Shown here: piece after piece, positions 9,081 to 18,061 of the stretch
How the letters are laid out: every line of letters starts with the position of its first letter
Numbering within the stretch: the stretch's first letter is position 1
The notes under the pieces: model-generated
The model's input: the letters and a program-made list of their open reading frames with translations, nothing else
What the model was told of the DNA's origin: nothing
Databases searched by the model: none
Origin: Sphingobium sp. CCH11-B1
Lineage (GTDB): Bacteria; Pseudomonadota; Alphaproteobacteria; Sphingomonadales; Sphingomonadaceae
Length of the DNA stretch: 64,000 nt
Reading direction: 5' to 3'
NCBI RefSeq assembly: GCF_001556865.1
Contig: NZ_LSJY01000202.1
Span: forward strand, 205,126-269,125
Program-made: the position numbers and the translations under genes

Positions 9081-9905
9081 ATGACTGTTATCGGAACCAA
9101 CTCTCCGGCCCTGCGCGCCGCCAACTCTTCGAACAGCGCCAACAAGGCTCTGCAGACCGCGATGGAACGCCTGTCGACCGGCAAGCGCATCAACAGCGCG
9201 AAGGACGATGCCGCCGGCCTCGCCATTGCCTCCAGCATGACCGCCTCGATCCGCGGCATGACCCAGGGCATCCGCAACGCCAACGACGGCATTTCGATGG
9301 CGCAGACGGCGGAAGGCGCGCTCGGCGAAGTCAGCAACATGCTGCAGCGTATGCGTGAACTGCAGGTCCAGGCGCTGAACGGCACCTATTCGACCACCGA
9401 TACGGCGAACCTCCGTTCGGAGCAGCTGGAACTCAAGAACCAGATCAACGACATCGTCACGAAGACCTCGTTCAACGGCAAGCTGCTGTTCGACGCCACC
9501 GCCGCCACCGGCTTCTCGATCCAGACCGGCGCCAGCGCCACCGACACCGTCACGCTGAAGTCGGTCGATCTGACCGCAGCCGCCGGCGGCGTGGGCGTCA
9601 TCAACGCCGAAACCTTCGCCGACGCGGCGAACGTCGCGACACTGGCGGAATATGACACCGCTCTGTCGCAGATCTCGAACGCCCGCGCCGCTCTCGGTGC
9701 GACGCAGAACCGCCTGGAATCGGCTGTCAACAACATGACCGCGAACGTCACCAACCTGACCGACGCCCGCAGCCGCATCGAAGACGCCGACTTCTCGGCC
9801 GAAACGACCATGCTCGCCAAGCAGCAGATCCTGAGCCAGGCTTCGACCGCGATGCTGGCGCAGGCCAACCAGAGCCAGCAGGGCGTGCTGAAGCTGATCG
9901 GCTAA
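9081..9905 (+). CDS. fliC: Flagellin FliC (compact, D0-D1 only)
   Basis: This 274-residue flagellin has the conserved N-terminal domain (about residues 1-140: [20 protein letters not shown], and [17 protein letters not shown]) and the C-terminal domain (about residues 190-274: [36 protein letters not shown]). Only about 50 residues separate them, so the surface-exposed D2/D3 domains are absent. It polymerises into the filament after export. It is preceded by a sigma28 promoter and a strong ribosome site, and followed by an inverted repeat. It is the only flagellin gene in the window. Confidence 0.97.
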   Translation: MTVIGTNSPALRAANSSNSANKALQTAMERLSTGKRINSAKDDAAGLAIASSMTASIRGMTQGIRNANDGISMAQTAEGALGEVSNMLQRMRELQVQALNGTYSTTDTANLRSEQLELKNQINDIVTKTSFNGKLLFDATAATGFSIQTGASATDTVTLKSVDLTAAAGGVGVINAETFADAANVATLAEYDTALSQISNARAALGATQNRLESAVNNMTANVTNLTDARSRIEDADFSAETTMLAKQQILSQASTAMLAQANQSQQGVLKLIG

Positions 9906-10029
9906 GCCCCGCCTAAAGATTGGTCGGCTGGGGTCATGGTCACCTGACAGCCGCCCAAGTGGCCTCCGGCGCATCAACAGTCCCCACCGCGCCGGGGGCG
10001 ACACCTTCGATCGAACGACCAGAAATCCC

Positions 10030-10059
10030 GAAGCCTCCGTCCCCCCGGGCGGAGGCTTC
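10030..10059 (+). terminator. Inverted repeat after fliC, probable terminator
   Basis: GAAGCCTCCG and its exact complement CGGAGGCTTC flank a 10-base C/G-rich loop. There is no clear T-run after it, so it may act as a transcript-stabilising or weak terminator structure rather than a classical intrinsic terminator. Confidence 0.6.
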
Positions 10060-10137
10060 ATCGCGTCGGCCGGGCATCGGGGCGGACCGTGGATACAAGA
10101 CTTGGCTTGGTCGTTCTGGCGTTCCATGATCGATCCC

Positions 10138-11625
10138 ATGACAAAGCTAGACCGGCGCGCGATGATCGCCGCCACCGGTGCCGCCATGTTCCTCCCCTTT
10201 CCCGCCGCCGCGCAGGACGGATCGCGTCCATTTTCGTGGGAGGCGGCGGTGGCGCAGGCACGGGCACTGTCCCGCGCGCCCTATCGGCAAACCCCGCTCT
10301 ATCCCGGCGCGGCGAAGGTCAATTATGATGCATTGCATGCCGCTCGCTTCCGCGACGACCGCACGCTCTGGGGCGATCTTCCCGGTGACACGGGCATCCG
10401 CTTCTTTCCGCTGTCGGCCAACGCGGCCCAGCCGGTGCAGATCGCAATTGTGGCGAAGGGACGCGCGACGCCGTTGCGCTACGATCCCGGCATGTTCGAC
10501 GCACCCGCCGGCAATGCCGTCGCCGCCCTTGGGCCAGATGCCGGCTTTGCCGGGTTCCGCATCATGAACGCCGCGCGCGATGGCGACTGGCTCTCCTTCC
10601 TGGGCGCGAGCTATTTCCGCGCGCCCGGCCCCACCAAGCAATTCGGCCTGTCGGCCCGTGCCATCGCGGTGAACACCAGCATGCCGGGCCGGGAGGAGTT
10701 TCCACGCTTTACCCATTTTTGGCTCGAACGGACCGGGGCAAGCAGCGTCACGGTTTACGCCCTGCTCGATGGCGCATCCATCACTGGCGCCTATCGATTC
10801 GTCAACAGCCTGGGCCGGGAAGGCGTGAAGCAGGAGGTGACCGCCGCCCTCTTCCCCCGCCGTGCGATCGAGGAACTCGGCCTGATGCCGATGACCAGCA
10901 TGTTCTGGTACGACCAGTCGAGCCGGGCCAAGGGAACCGACTGGCGGCCGGAAATCCACGATTCCGACCTCCTCTCCATCGCCAGTGCGGACGGCACGGC
11001 CCAGGCGCGGCCGATCGTCAACCCGTCCACCCCGCATTTCAGCGCCTTTCGCGAAACCAGTCCCAGGGGGTTCGGCCTCCTGCAGCGGGACCGGGATTTC
11101 GATCATTATCAGGATGACGGCGTTTTCTACGACCGGCGGCCATCATTATGGGCGACCCCGACCCGCCCGCTCGGCGCGGGCCAGGTCCGCCTGTACGCCT
11201 TCCCGACCGACAGCGAATATACGGACAATGTCGCTGCATTCTGGACCCCCGATGCCCCTGCCAGAGCGGGTTCGCGGATCGACCTGGCCTATCGGCTCGA
11301 TTGGACGGCCGACCCTGCGCCTGCGGGCGGCGGCATGGCGATATTGCAGGATGTCTGGCGCGGGCGCGGCGACGGTGCCGGGTCCGACAGGCTGATACTG
11401 GACTTTTCAGGGTTGCCCGCAGGGACAAAGCCCGACATCTGGACCGATGTCGCGCGTGGCACATTGCTGAAAAGCGCCGGCTATCCGCTGGTGAACAAGC
11501 CCGGCATCTATCGCGTGATCCTCGACTTGAGGCGCGAGGGCACCGCCCCGGCCGATATTCGCGTGCAATTGCGGTCCGGCAATCGCGCATTCAGCGAATA
11601 TGTGCATTATCCCTTGGGTGCGTAA
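10138..11625 (+). CDS. opgG: Periplasmic glucan biosynthesis protein, OpgG/OpgD (MdoG/MdoD) family
   Basis: This protein of about 495 residues has a twin-arginine-like leader (KLDRRAMIAATGAAMFL, cleavage near AAA-QDG), which is closer to the Tat-exported OpgD type than to Sec-exported OpgG. Family motifs run through the chain: YPGAAKVNYDALHAARFRDDRTLW, FGLSARAIAVNTSMPGREEFPRF, TSMFWYDQSS, and GFGLLQRDRDFDHYQDD. These proteins shape the osmoregulated periplasmic glucan backbone. The start at 10138 is chosen to give the leader; an ATG at 10126 is equally lacking in a ribosome site. opgH follows 29 bases later. The pair sits inside the flagellar locus, between fliC and fliA. Confidence 0.9.
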   Translation: MTKLDRRAMIAATGAAMFLPFPAAAQDGSRPFSWEAAVAQARALSRAPYRQTPLYPGAAKVNYDALHAARFRDDRTLWGDLPGDTGIRFFPLSANAAQPVQIAIVAKGRATPLRYDPGMFDAPAGNAVAALGPDAGFAGFRIMNAARDGDWLSFLGASYFRAPGPTKQFGLSARAIAVNTSMPGREEFPRFTHFWLERTGASSVTVYALLDGASITGAYRFVNSLGREGVKQEVTAALFPRRAIEELGLMPMTSMFWYDQSSRAKGTDWRPEIHDSDLLSIASADGTAQARPIVNPSTPHFSAFRETSPRGFGLLQRDRDFDHYQDDGVFYDRRPSLWATPTRPLGAGQVRLYAFPTDSEYTDNVAAFWTPDAPARAGSRIDLAYRLDWTADPAPAGGGMAILQDVWRGRGDGAGSDRLILDFSGLPAGTKPDIWTDVARGTLLKSAGYPLVNKPGIYRVILDLRREGTAPADIRVQLRSGNRAFSEYVHYPLGA

Positions 11626-11654
11626 CGGAACCGACTGGCTTAACATAGGTTCCC

Positions 11655-13565
11655 ATGCCTGGGTTAATAGCGGACGAATGGATCATGGCAAATCGAGGCA
11701 CGCCGACGGCAGGCGCCCCGGCAGAGGACCGGCCGTTGGCGCACGCGTTTGAAAGCGTGCCGGCCGAAAGCCCGTTGGCCATGCCGGAACAGGATTTCGC
11801 GTCCCGGCCCCTCTCGACCGACCGCCGCCCCCTCAACATAGATATCTGGGCGCGCCGCCTGTTGGTCGTGGCTCTCGCCCTGCTGCCGGCGGCGGTCGCC
11901 GCGCACGAAATGCGCCGGTCCATCGGCCTGGACGGGATCAGCCCGATGGAGGGCATCTATCTGGCCCTGTTCATTTCTCTGTTCGCCTGGATCGCGTTTG
12001 GCTTTTCCACCGCGACCATCGGCTTTCTGCTGCTGACAGTCGGCAAGGGCCGGGGCGTCACCCCCCGCCCGTTGCACGCATCGGAACGGCTGCAGGGCAG
12101 GACGGCGATCCTGCTGCCGGTATGCAACGAGGATTTCCTGGGCGTGCTCGGCCGGCTGTCGATCATGGAGCGGTCACTGGCTCAGGTTCTGGGCGGCGAA
12201 CGGTTCGAATTCTTCATCCTGTCGGATTCGAACGCAGACAATGGCGAGGCGGAACGGCGCGCCTATCTGGAAATGCGCGACTCCTTCTCCCGCCCCGTTC
12301 ATTATCGTCGCCGTGCGATCAACATCGGCCGCAAGCCGGGCAATATCGCCGAGTGGGTCCAGCGGTTCGGCGGCGCTTACGACCATATGGTCGTGCTGGA
12401 CGCCGACAGCGTGATGAGCGGCCAGACCATGGCACGCCTTGCCGCCGATATGGAACGCCACCCGCATGTGGGCCTCATTCAGACAGTGCCGACCGTAATG
12501 GGCGCGGCGACGCTGTTCGCCCGCTGGCAGCAATTCGCCAGCCGGCTGTTCGGGCCGATCTCGGCTGCCGGCATGATCTGGTGGGCGGGATCCGAAGGCA
12601 TGTTCTGGGGGCATAACGCCATCGTGCGGGTCCGTGCCTTCGCGGAAAGCTGTGGGCTGCCCGAACTGCCCGGCCGCGCGCCCTTCGGCGGCCATATCAT
12701 GAGCCACGACATGCTGGAGGCGGCACTGCTCCGCCGGCGCGGCTGGGACGTGCATATGGTGACGGCGGACGACAGTTTCGAGGAATTCCCGCCTTCCATG
12801 CCCGATGTCTTCACGCGGGACCGGCGCTGGTGCCAGGGCAATATCCAGCATGTGCCGCTGCTCTTTCGCATTGCCGGCCTGCATCCGGTCAGCCGGTTCC
12901 AGCTGTTCGTGGGAGCAAGCGCCTATTGCACATCGCCCATGTGGCTGGCGCTCATCCTGGTGGTGCTGGGAGGTGCGGCCAGCGGCCTGTGGCCCCCTGC
13001 CGCGGTGCTGCCGTCTGGTGGCTTATTGGCGGTGACGGCGGTGCTGCTGTTCGGCCCCAAGATCCTGGCGATCCTGTGGGCGATGGCGGACCCGGCGCGG
13101 CGCATCGGCTTTGGCGGCGCGGCGACCATGATCCGCGGGGTCATTGCGGACATCATCCTCTCCATCCTCATGGCGCCGGTCGCGATGCTGACGCAGACGA
13201 TCAACCTGTTCGGCATCCTGATGGGTCGGAAGAGCAGCTGGAACGGTCAGACGCGCGATCGGGACGGAATGGCGATCTTCAGCGCTGTCTGGCTGTTCAA
13301 ATGGCATCTGTTGCTGGGCGTCGGGCTTACCGCCCTCGCGATCCGCGCTGGCGCGCTTGGCTGGACGCTTCCCGTTGTCGCCGGGCTGTTCGCCGCGCCG
13401 CTGCTGGCGGCGATCACCGCGCGCAAGGATCTGGGACGCAAGGCGGAAGAAGGCGGCCTGTTCAGGGTGGCCGATCCCTGGTGGCGCACGCAAAGCTATC
13501 GCCCCCTGCGCTTCCGCTGGCCCACGCGTGCCAAGCGGCCGGTCATCGTCGCGAACGACGAATGA
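11655..13565 (+). CDS. opgH: Membrane glucan glucosyltransferase OpgH (MdoH)
   Basis: This 636-residue inner-membrane GT2 glycosyltransferase has N-terminal transmembrane helices (about residues 67-85 and 100-130) and a cytoplasmic catalytic domain: ILLPVCNED, then the DAD motif in MVVLDADSVMSG, then the acceptor/processive motif in TRDRRWCQGN. Several C-terminal transmembrane helices follow. OpgH polymerises glucose from UDP-glucose into the backbone of osmoregulated periplasmic glucans with OpgG. It is shorter than E. coli OpgH (847), as in many alphaproteobacteria. An internal ATG at 11685 is an alternative start. It is convergent with fliA, whose stop lies 22 bases away. Confidence 0.93.
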   Translation: MPGLIADEWIMANRGTPTAGAPAEDRPLAHAFESVPAESPLAMPEQDFASRPLSTDRRPLNIDIWARRLLVVALALLPAAVAAHEMRRSIGLDGISPMEGIYLALFISLFAWIAFGFSTATIGFLLLTVGKGRGVTPRPLHASERLQGRTAILLPVCNEDFLGVLGRLSIMERSLAQVLGGERFEFFILSDSNADNGEAERRAYLEMRDSFSRPVHYRRRAINIGRKPGNIAEWVQRFGGAYDHMVVLDADSVMSGQTMARLAADMERHPHVGLIQTVPTVMGAATLFARWQQFASRLFGPISAAGMIWWAGSEGMFWGHNAIVRVRAFAESCGLPELPGRAPFGGHIMSHDMLEAALLRRRGWDVHMVTADDSFEEFPPSMPDVFTRDRRWCQGNIQHVPLLFRIAGLHPVSRFQLFVGASAYCTSPMWLALILVVLGGAASGLWPPAAVLPSGGLLAVTAVLLFGPKILAILWAMADPARRIGFGGAATMIRGVIADIILSILMAPVAMLTQTINLFGILMGRKSSWNGQTRDRDGMAIFSAVWLFKWHLLLGVGLTALAIRAGALGWTLPVVAGLFAAPLLAAITARKDLGRKAEEGGLFRVADPWWRTQSYRPLRFRWPTRAKRPVIVANDE

Positions 13566-13586
13566 AATGGCCGCGCCTCGACTGCC

Positions 13587-14318
13587 TTAATCGCTCCAGT
13601 CGCGCAGCTTCTCGCGCAGCTTGTCGAGCGCGGACTTCTTGATCTGGCACACGCGCGCCGCGCCGATGTCCAGCGTCCGCCCTATTTCTTCCAGGTTGAG
13701 TTCCTCGACGAAATAAAGCTGGAGCACGATCGCTTCACGCTGCGGCAATTCACCGATGCAGGCGGCCAGCGCCTTCTTGAGCGATTCGCGCTCCATCACT
13801 TCGTCTGCGCGGTCCTCGACGTCGGCGAACCACATGGACTGGTCCGAATAGACCTCGTCCATGCTGCTGTGCTGAACCATCTCGACGCTGTCGGCGACTT
13901 CGCGATAGGCGGCGGGTTCCAGCCCCATGTCGGCGGACATTTCCGCTTCGGTCGGCAAGCGGCCGAGCTTCTGCTCCAGCCGGTTGCGCACGCCCGCCAG
14001 TTCCTTGCGTTTGGCCATGGCGGAGCGGCAGAGCGTTGCCTGCCGCCGCAGATGGTCGATCATCGCGCCACGCACGCGCAACTGCGCGTAAGCCGCAAAG
14101 CCCAGCCCCCGGTCCTCGAAGCTGTTCGCCGCCTCGACAAGCGCGACCATGCCGATCTGCAGCAAATCCTCCACTTCGATGGCGGTCGAAACCCGGCCAT
14201 GGACGTGCCAGGCGATCTTGCGCACCAGCGGCATATACTGGCGGGCGAGCCGTTCGGGGCTGTTTTCCCCAGGCTTGCCGTAGGTGTGGGCGCCGGCCGC
14301 GATCTTGTTCATGTACAT
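13587..14318 (-). CDS. fliA: Flagellar sigma factor sigma28 FliA
   Basis: This 243-residue sigma70-family factor has region 2 (IEVEDLLQIGMVALVEAANSF, RVRGAMIDHLRRQ), region 3 (GRLPTEAEMSADMGL) and region 4 helix-turn-helix (LNLEEIGRTLDIGAARVCQIK). It directs late flagellar transcription; the window's two matching promoters are before fliC and motA. The ATG at 14318 has GGAAGA 7 bases upstream; a second ATG two codons later is possible. It lies 14 bases after flhA, so it should be transcribed from the sigma54 promoter upstream of the transglycosylase gene, placing sigma28 one step below sigma54. FlgM, its inhibitor, is encoded at 17744-18016. Confidence 0.95.
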   Translation of the reverse strand: MYMNKIAAGAHTYGKPGENSPERLARQYMPLVRKIAWHVHGRVSTAIEVEDLLQIGMVALVEAANSFEDRGLGFAAYAQLRVRGAMIDHLRRQATLCRSAMAKRKELAGVRNRLEQKLGRLPTEAEMSADMGLEPAAYREVADSVEMVQHSSMDEVYSDQSMWFADVEDRADEVMERESLKKALAACIGELPQREAIVLQLYFVEELNLEEIGRTLDIGAARVCQIKKSALDKLREKLRDWSD

Positions 14319-14332
14319 GGCTCAGTCTTCCC

Positions 14333-16453
14333 TCAGGCCACCCGTTCCCGTTGCGGCAGCGGATCGTGCCGCGGCGTGGGCCGTGATTCGTTTCCTACGA
14401 CCGCAACCACTTCCACTCCCTTACCGTCCGGGATTTCCAGGAAGGACAGGACGGGGGTTTCGGGCAGGTGCGGCTTGAACAGGCGGGCGAGCGCGCGACG
14501 CGCCACCGGCGAGGTCACAATGGCGAAGTTACGGGCCTGCCCCATGATGGGACGGGCGGCCTGAATGACCTGTTCGACGATACGGTTGGCAAGGCTGGGT
14601 TCGATCGGATGCTTGGCGTCGCCCGCCACGCGCATCGCCTGCGCCAGCATGGCCTCCAGTTCGCCATCGAGCGTGATGACGGGCAGCGGCATCTTCACAG
14701 GCACCAGACCCTGGATGATGAGCGCACCGATGCGCTGGCGCACCGCCTCGACCAGTTGTTCATGGCTCATGTCTGGCCGCGCCGCGTCGACCATCGCCTC
14801 GCAGATGCGGCGGAAGTCCTTGAGCGCGATCCCTTCGGACAAGAGCGCGCGGCACAGCGCACTGATCTGCGTCAGGCTGAGCAGCCCCGGCGTCAGCCCG
14901 TCGACCAGTTGCGGGGCGGCGTCCTTCAAATTGTCGAGCAGCTTGCGCGCTTCGTCCAGGCCGAACATTTCCGAAGCGTTCATGGCGATAAGCTGGTTGA
15001 GGTGCGTCGCGACGACCGTCGGCGGATCGACCACGGTATAGCCGGCGATCACCGCCTCGCTGCGCTTCGCCTGCGAAATCCAGACCGCGTCGAGGCCAAA
15101 GGTCGGATCCTTGGCCACGCGGCCCTGCACCGTGCCTTCCAGCGCGCCGCTGTCCAGCGCCAGCAGGTCGTCGGGCCAAATCTCGTCCTCGCCCACGACC
15201 ACGCCGGCGATGGTGATCCGATATTGATGCGGCTCCAGCGCCAGATTGTCCTTCACGCGCACCATCGGCACAACGAAGCCCAGTTCCTTCGACAGCTGGC
15301 GACGGATGCCTGTGATGCGCGCCATCAGGGGCGCGCCCTTGCGCTCGTCGACCAGGGAGATGAGCCCATAGCCGATCTCCAGCCCCAGGATCGCACCGTC
15401 CGACACATCGTCCCATTCGATCAGCGCCGGGTTGGGCGCAGGCGGCGGCGGGGCCGGCTCTGCGGCCTTCTTCTGGCTCGCCTTGCGCAATTGCCAGGCG
15501 ATGCCGCCGGCGACCGCCGCAGCGGGCAGGATGATCATGTGCGGCATGCCGGGCAGGATGCCCAGGAAGCCGAGGATGGCGGCGACGGGGACCCACGCCT
15601 TGCCGGTGCCGAACTGGCCCGCGACCTGCGCCGACAGATCCTGCTCGCTCTTGACCCGGGTGACGATGGAAGCCGCGGCGATCGAGAGCAGCAGCGCGGG
15701 GATCTGCGCGACCAGCGCGTCGCCGATCGCAAGGATGATATAGGTCTGCGCGGCTTCGCCGATCGGCAGCTTGTGGCTGACGACGCCCAGGATGATGCCG
15801 CCCACGATGTTGATGGCCAGGATCAGGATGCCCGCGACCGCATCGCCCTTCACGAACTTGCTCGCGCCGTCCATGGAACCGTAGAAGTCGGCTTCGGTCG
15901 CGACTTCCTGCCGGCGGACCTTGGCCTCTTCGGGCGTGAGCAGGCCTGCATTCAGGTCGGCGTCAATCGCCATCTGTTTGCCCGGCAGCGCATCCAGGGT
16001 GAAGCGCGCCGACACTTCCGACACGCGGCCCGCGCCTTTGGTAATGACGACCAGGTTGATGATCATCAGGATCGCGAAGACAAAGATGCCCACGACATAG
16101 TCGCCGCCGATCAGGAAGTGGCCGAAGGCTTCGATCACCTGACCCGCAGCGTCCGATCCTTCATGCCCCTGTACCAGCACGACGCGCGTCGAAGCGACGT
16201 TGAGCGCCAGGCGCAGCAGCGTCGCGAACAGCAGGACCGTCGGAAAACTGGAAAAATCGAGCGGCTTGGCCGCGTTCAGCGCCACCATCAGCACGGCAAG
16301 GCTGATCATGATGTTGGTGATGAAACCGATGTCCAGCATGATCGCGGGGACCGGCACCATCATGAACAGCACGACCATCAGCGTGGCGATGGGCAGCACC
16401 GCCCCCTTGGCGGCGCTCATCCAGATCTTCGCTTTGACTTGGGCGGGAGTCAT
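14333..16453 (-). CDS. flhA: Flagellar export gate protein FlhA
   Basis: This 706-residue protein has about eight N-terminal transmembrane helices (residues 20-320). It carries the FHIPEP family signature RLALNVASTRVVL and the conserved cytoplasmic loop (SARFTLDALPGKQMAIDADLN). A Pro-rich linker (EPAPPPPAPNP) leads to the large cytoplasmic domain that docks export chaperones. The length fits FlhA (about 690-710). The other export-gate genes (flhB, fliP, fliQ, fliR) are not in the window. It is cotranscribed between the lytic transglycosylase gene (10 bases upstream) and fliA. Confidence 0.97.
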   Translation of the reverse strand: MTPAQVKAKIWMSAAKGAVLPIATLMVVLFMMVPVPAIMLDIGFITNIMISLAVLMVALNAAKPLDFSSFPTVLLFATLLRLALNVASTRVVLVQGHEGSDAAGQVIEAFGHFLIGGDYVVGIFVFAILMIINLVVITKGAGRVSEVSARFTLDALPGKQMAIDADLNAGLLTPEEAKVRRQEVATEADFYGSMDGASKFVKGDAVAGILILAINIVGGIILGVVSHKLPIGEAAQTYIILAIGDALVAQIPALLLSIAAASIVTRVKSEQDLSAQVAGQFGTGKAWVPVAAILGFLGILPGMPHMIILPAAAVAGGIAWQLRKASQKKAAEPAPPPPAPNPALIEWDDVSDGAILGLEIGYGLISLVDERKGAPLMARITGIRRQLSKELGFVVPMVRVKDNLALEPHQYRITIAGVVVGEDEIWPDDLLALDSGALEGTVQGRVAKDPTFGLDAVWISQAKRSEAVIAGYTVVDPPTVVATHLNQLIAMNASEMFGLDEARKLLDNLKDAAPQLVDGLTPGLLSLTQISALCRALLSEGIALKDFRRICEAMVDAARPDMSHEQLVEAVRQRIGALIIQGLVPVKMPLPVITLDGELEAMLAQAMRVAGDAKHPIEPSLANRIVEQVIQAARPIMGQARNFAIVTSPVARRALARLFKPHLPETPVLSFLEIPDGKGVEVVAVVGNESRPTPRHDPLPQRERVA

Positions 16454-16462
16454 ATCGGGCCG

Positions 16463-17296
16463 TTACCTTCCGAGGGTGGCGAGCATGAGATAGGCGAGAC
16501 GCGCGGTCTGCGGCTGCGGCGCGACGGTCACGTCGGGCCGTTCGGAGAGGCGCTGGGTTTCGATCCGCACATAGTCGGCGGGTTGCACGGTCTTCGCGCC
16601 CGAAGGCAGCGAAGCGTCGGCATATTGGACAGGACCGCCGAGCGCGTCGGAACCCTTCTGCAGCTTGGCGGCAAAGCGATCGCGGATTTCGGTGAAGCTG
16701 CGCGGCGTGCCTTGCCGGTCGTAGAAGATGGAGCGGTTGGCGCGCGCCGCCGCCGGAAACAGCGATGCGGCCGTGGCGTCGGGCGCGCGGTCATGCGCGG
16801 ACAGGAATTTGGCCGCGCCGCCCACGCCCAGGAAATGGGCAAGATAGAGGTCCACCGGCTGCGTTTCGCGGCCGAGGCGACTTTCCAGATAGGCCTTGTT
16901 GTCGGCGGCATGTTCGGCCGCCATGACCGACGCCGTTTCAGGATGCTTGCGCAGGTCGAGTATCTGCTGCCGCAATTCGGGGTCGGCGACATAATAGCGG
17001 CCGCCGCTCTGCTGGATGGCATCGGCCGCCCAGCCCAGACCATATTGCGCGCCGTGCTTGTCAACGATGGCGAGCCAGCTCTGGTCGATGAATTGGTAAA
17101 GGCCGGTCGCGGAGGATGTCGTTGCGCGAGCGGCGGGATTAAGGCTCGACTCGATCTTCGCCTGCCCCAGCAGATAGCTGAAGTCGACGCCGGTGCGCCG
17201 GCTCGCCATGGCAATCGCGTTGGTAACGCGATTGCCCGCCGATGCTGCGGTTGCCGAAATGTCAGCGAAAAGCGACACGAACGCGAATATCCTCAC
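16463..17296 (-). CDS. SLT-type lytic transglycosylase, probable flagellar rod-passage enzyme
   Basis: This protein of about 277 residues has an SLT fold: catalytic Glu49 in GQAKIESSLNPAA, then SSATGLYQFIDQSWLAIV and a later YLAHFLGVGGAAKF segment. The N-terminus (about residues 1-20, ending TAASA) could be a weak export signal. The enzyme should cut peptidoglycan so the rod can pass. The single-domain FlgJ at 25853 lacks a muramidase, and this gene probably supplies that activity, as SltF does in Rhodobacter. The start is a GTG at 17296 without a convincing ribosome site and very close to the predicted transcription start. It heads the slt-flhA-fliA operon. Confidence 0.87.
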   Translation of the reverse strand: MRIFAFVSLFADISATAASAGNRVTNAIAMASRRTGVDFSYLLGQAKIESSLNPAARATTSSATGLYQFIDQSWLAIVDKHGAQYGLGWAADAIQQSGGRYYVADPELRQQILDLRKHPETASVMAAEHAADNKAYLESRLGRETQPVDLYLAHFLGVGGAAKFLSAHDRAPDATAASLFPAAARANRSIFYDRQGTPRSFTEIRDRFAAKLQKGSDALGGPVQYADASLPSGAKTVQPADYVRIETQRLSERPDVTVAPQPQTARLAYLMLATLGR

Positions 17297-17316
17297 TTGC
17301 TAGCGAGGACATTAGA

Positions 17317-17331
17317 GCAAGGCTTGTGCCA
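17317..17331 (-). promoter_or_regulatory. Sigma54 promoter of slt-flhA-fliA
   Basis: On the minus strand the bases read TGGCACAAGCCTTGC. The GG and GC elements are exactly 10 bases apart, fitting the sigma54 -24/-12 consensus TGGCAC-N5-TTGC. Counting 12 bases on, transcription would start near 17305, only about 9 bases before the GTG. Confidence 0.9.
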
Positions 17332-17373
17332 AGATTTGGTTAACGCGCCTTCATGAAAAAGACCCGCATAACG

Positions 17374-17395
17374 AAAAACGGCGCCAATCGGCGCC
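17374..17395 (-). terminator. Intrinsic terminator after flgN
   Basis: On the minus strand GGCGCC, a 4-base loop and GGCGCC are followed by GTTTTT. This closes the flgA-flgM-flgN unit and insulates it from the sigma54 promoter of the next operon. Confidence 0.85.
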
Positions 17396-17424
17396 GCTTT
17401 AGGGACAGGTGAAATTTTTTTCGT

Positions 17425-17733
17425 TCAGCGGCCGTAGGTCAACGGCGCGGTGCTGGACCCGTGCGAGGCGAGCAGGGCAAGACGCTGATTCGCATGATCG
17501 GCGAGCAGGCTGGTGCGGATGCGCGCGCTTTCCAGTAACGGCAGCATCGCCTTCAGCCGTTCGGTCACGGCGGCATCGGATCGCCACGCGCCGATGGCGC
17601 GAACGGCAGCCGTCGCGCGGCTCACCCGCCCGCTGGCTGCTTCGATCATGGCCGGGTCATTCCCGTCCAGCGTAGCGCGAAGCTCCTCGAACGCATCGAA
17701 GAGGTCATCCAGCGCGGCCAGACCAAGGGGCAT
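17425..17733 (-). CDS. flgN: FlgN-like flagellar chaperone
   Basis: This 102-residue helical protein is shorter than enterobacterial FlgN (about 140). It has no strong motif; the pattern LDDLFDAFEELRATLDGNDPAMIE near the N-terminus and the position 10 bases after flgM support an FlgN-type export chaperone for the hook-filament junction proteins FlgK and FlgL. An intrinsic terminator follows. Function is inferred largely from context. Confidence 0.68.
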   Translation of the reverse strand: MPLGLAALDDLFDAFEELRATLDGNDPAMIEAASGRVSRATAAVRAIGAWRSDAAVTERLKAMLPLLESARIRTSLLADHANQRLALLASHGSSTAPLTYGR

Positions 17734-17743
17734 GGGACGCAGC

Positions 17744-18016
17744 TCAGGCCGGCAGGTCGAGCGCGATCATGCGCTCGGCAATGGCGTCGGGATCGACCGG
17801 ATAGTTGCCCGAAGCGATCGCGGCCTTGATCTGCGCGATTCGGTCCAGGTCGACAGGCGCGCCTTCTGCGGCCATGCGGGCGGCTGGGCTGGCCGAAGCC
17901 GATGCGGACGCGGACAGGCTGGATCCACCCACGGCGGATGCACGGGTCTTGCCGCTTTCACGCAGGCTGTTCGCGCCGATCGCGCTGCTGATGCCTTGGC
18001 CAACGGAGTTGATCAT
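17744..18016 (-). CDS. flgM: Anti-sigma28 factor FlgM
   Basis: This 90-residue protein has a disordered Ser/Ala-rich N-terminal half and a C-terminal sigma28-binding half: DLDRIAQIKAAIASGNYPVDPDAIAERMIAL matches FlgM (the ...RVxxIKxAIxxGxYxVDxxxIAxxL pattern). It holds FliA inactive until the hook is finished and FlgM is secreted. The ATG at 18016 is preferred because AAGGA lies 9 bases upstream; a TTG three codons earlier sits directly on that ribosome site. It lies 45 bases after flgA. Confidence 0.93.
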   Translation of the reverse strand: MINSVGQGISSAIGANSLRESGKTRASAVGGSSLSASASASASPAARMAAEGAPVDLDRIAQIKAAIASGNYPVDPDAIAERMIALDLPA

Positions 18017-18061
18017 TGGGTTCAATCCTTCACTCGTCCCTGTCGACTATAACGGACAAGT

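Noticed and set aside
14468..17356. A 962-codon open frame on the plus strand opposite flhA
   Set aside because: It lies antisense to flhA and the transglycosylase gene, is rich in Arg, His and Asp as expected of a GC-rich shadow frame, and shows no family motif.
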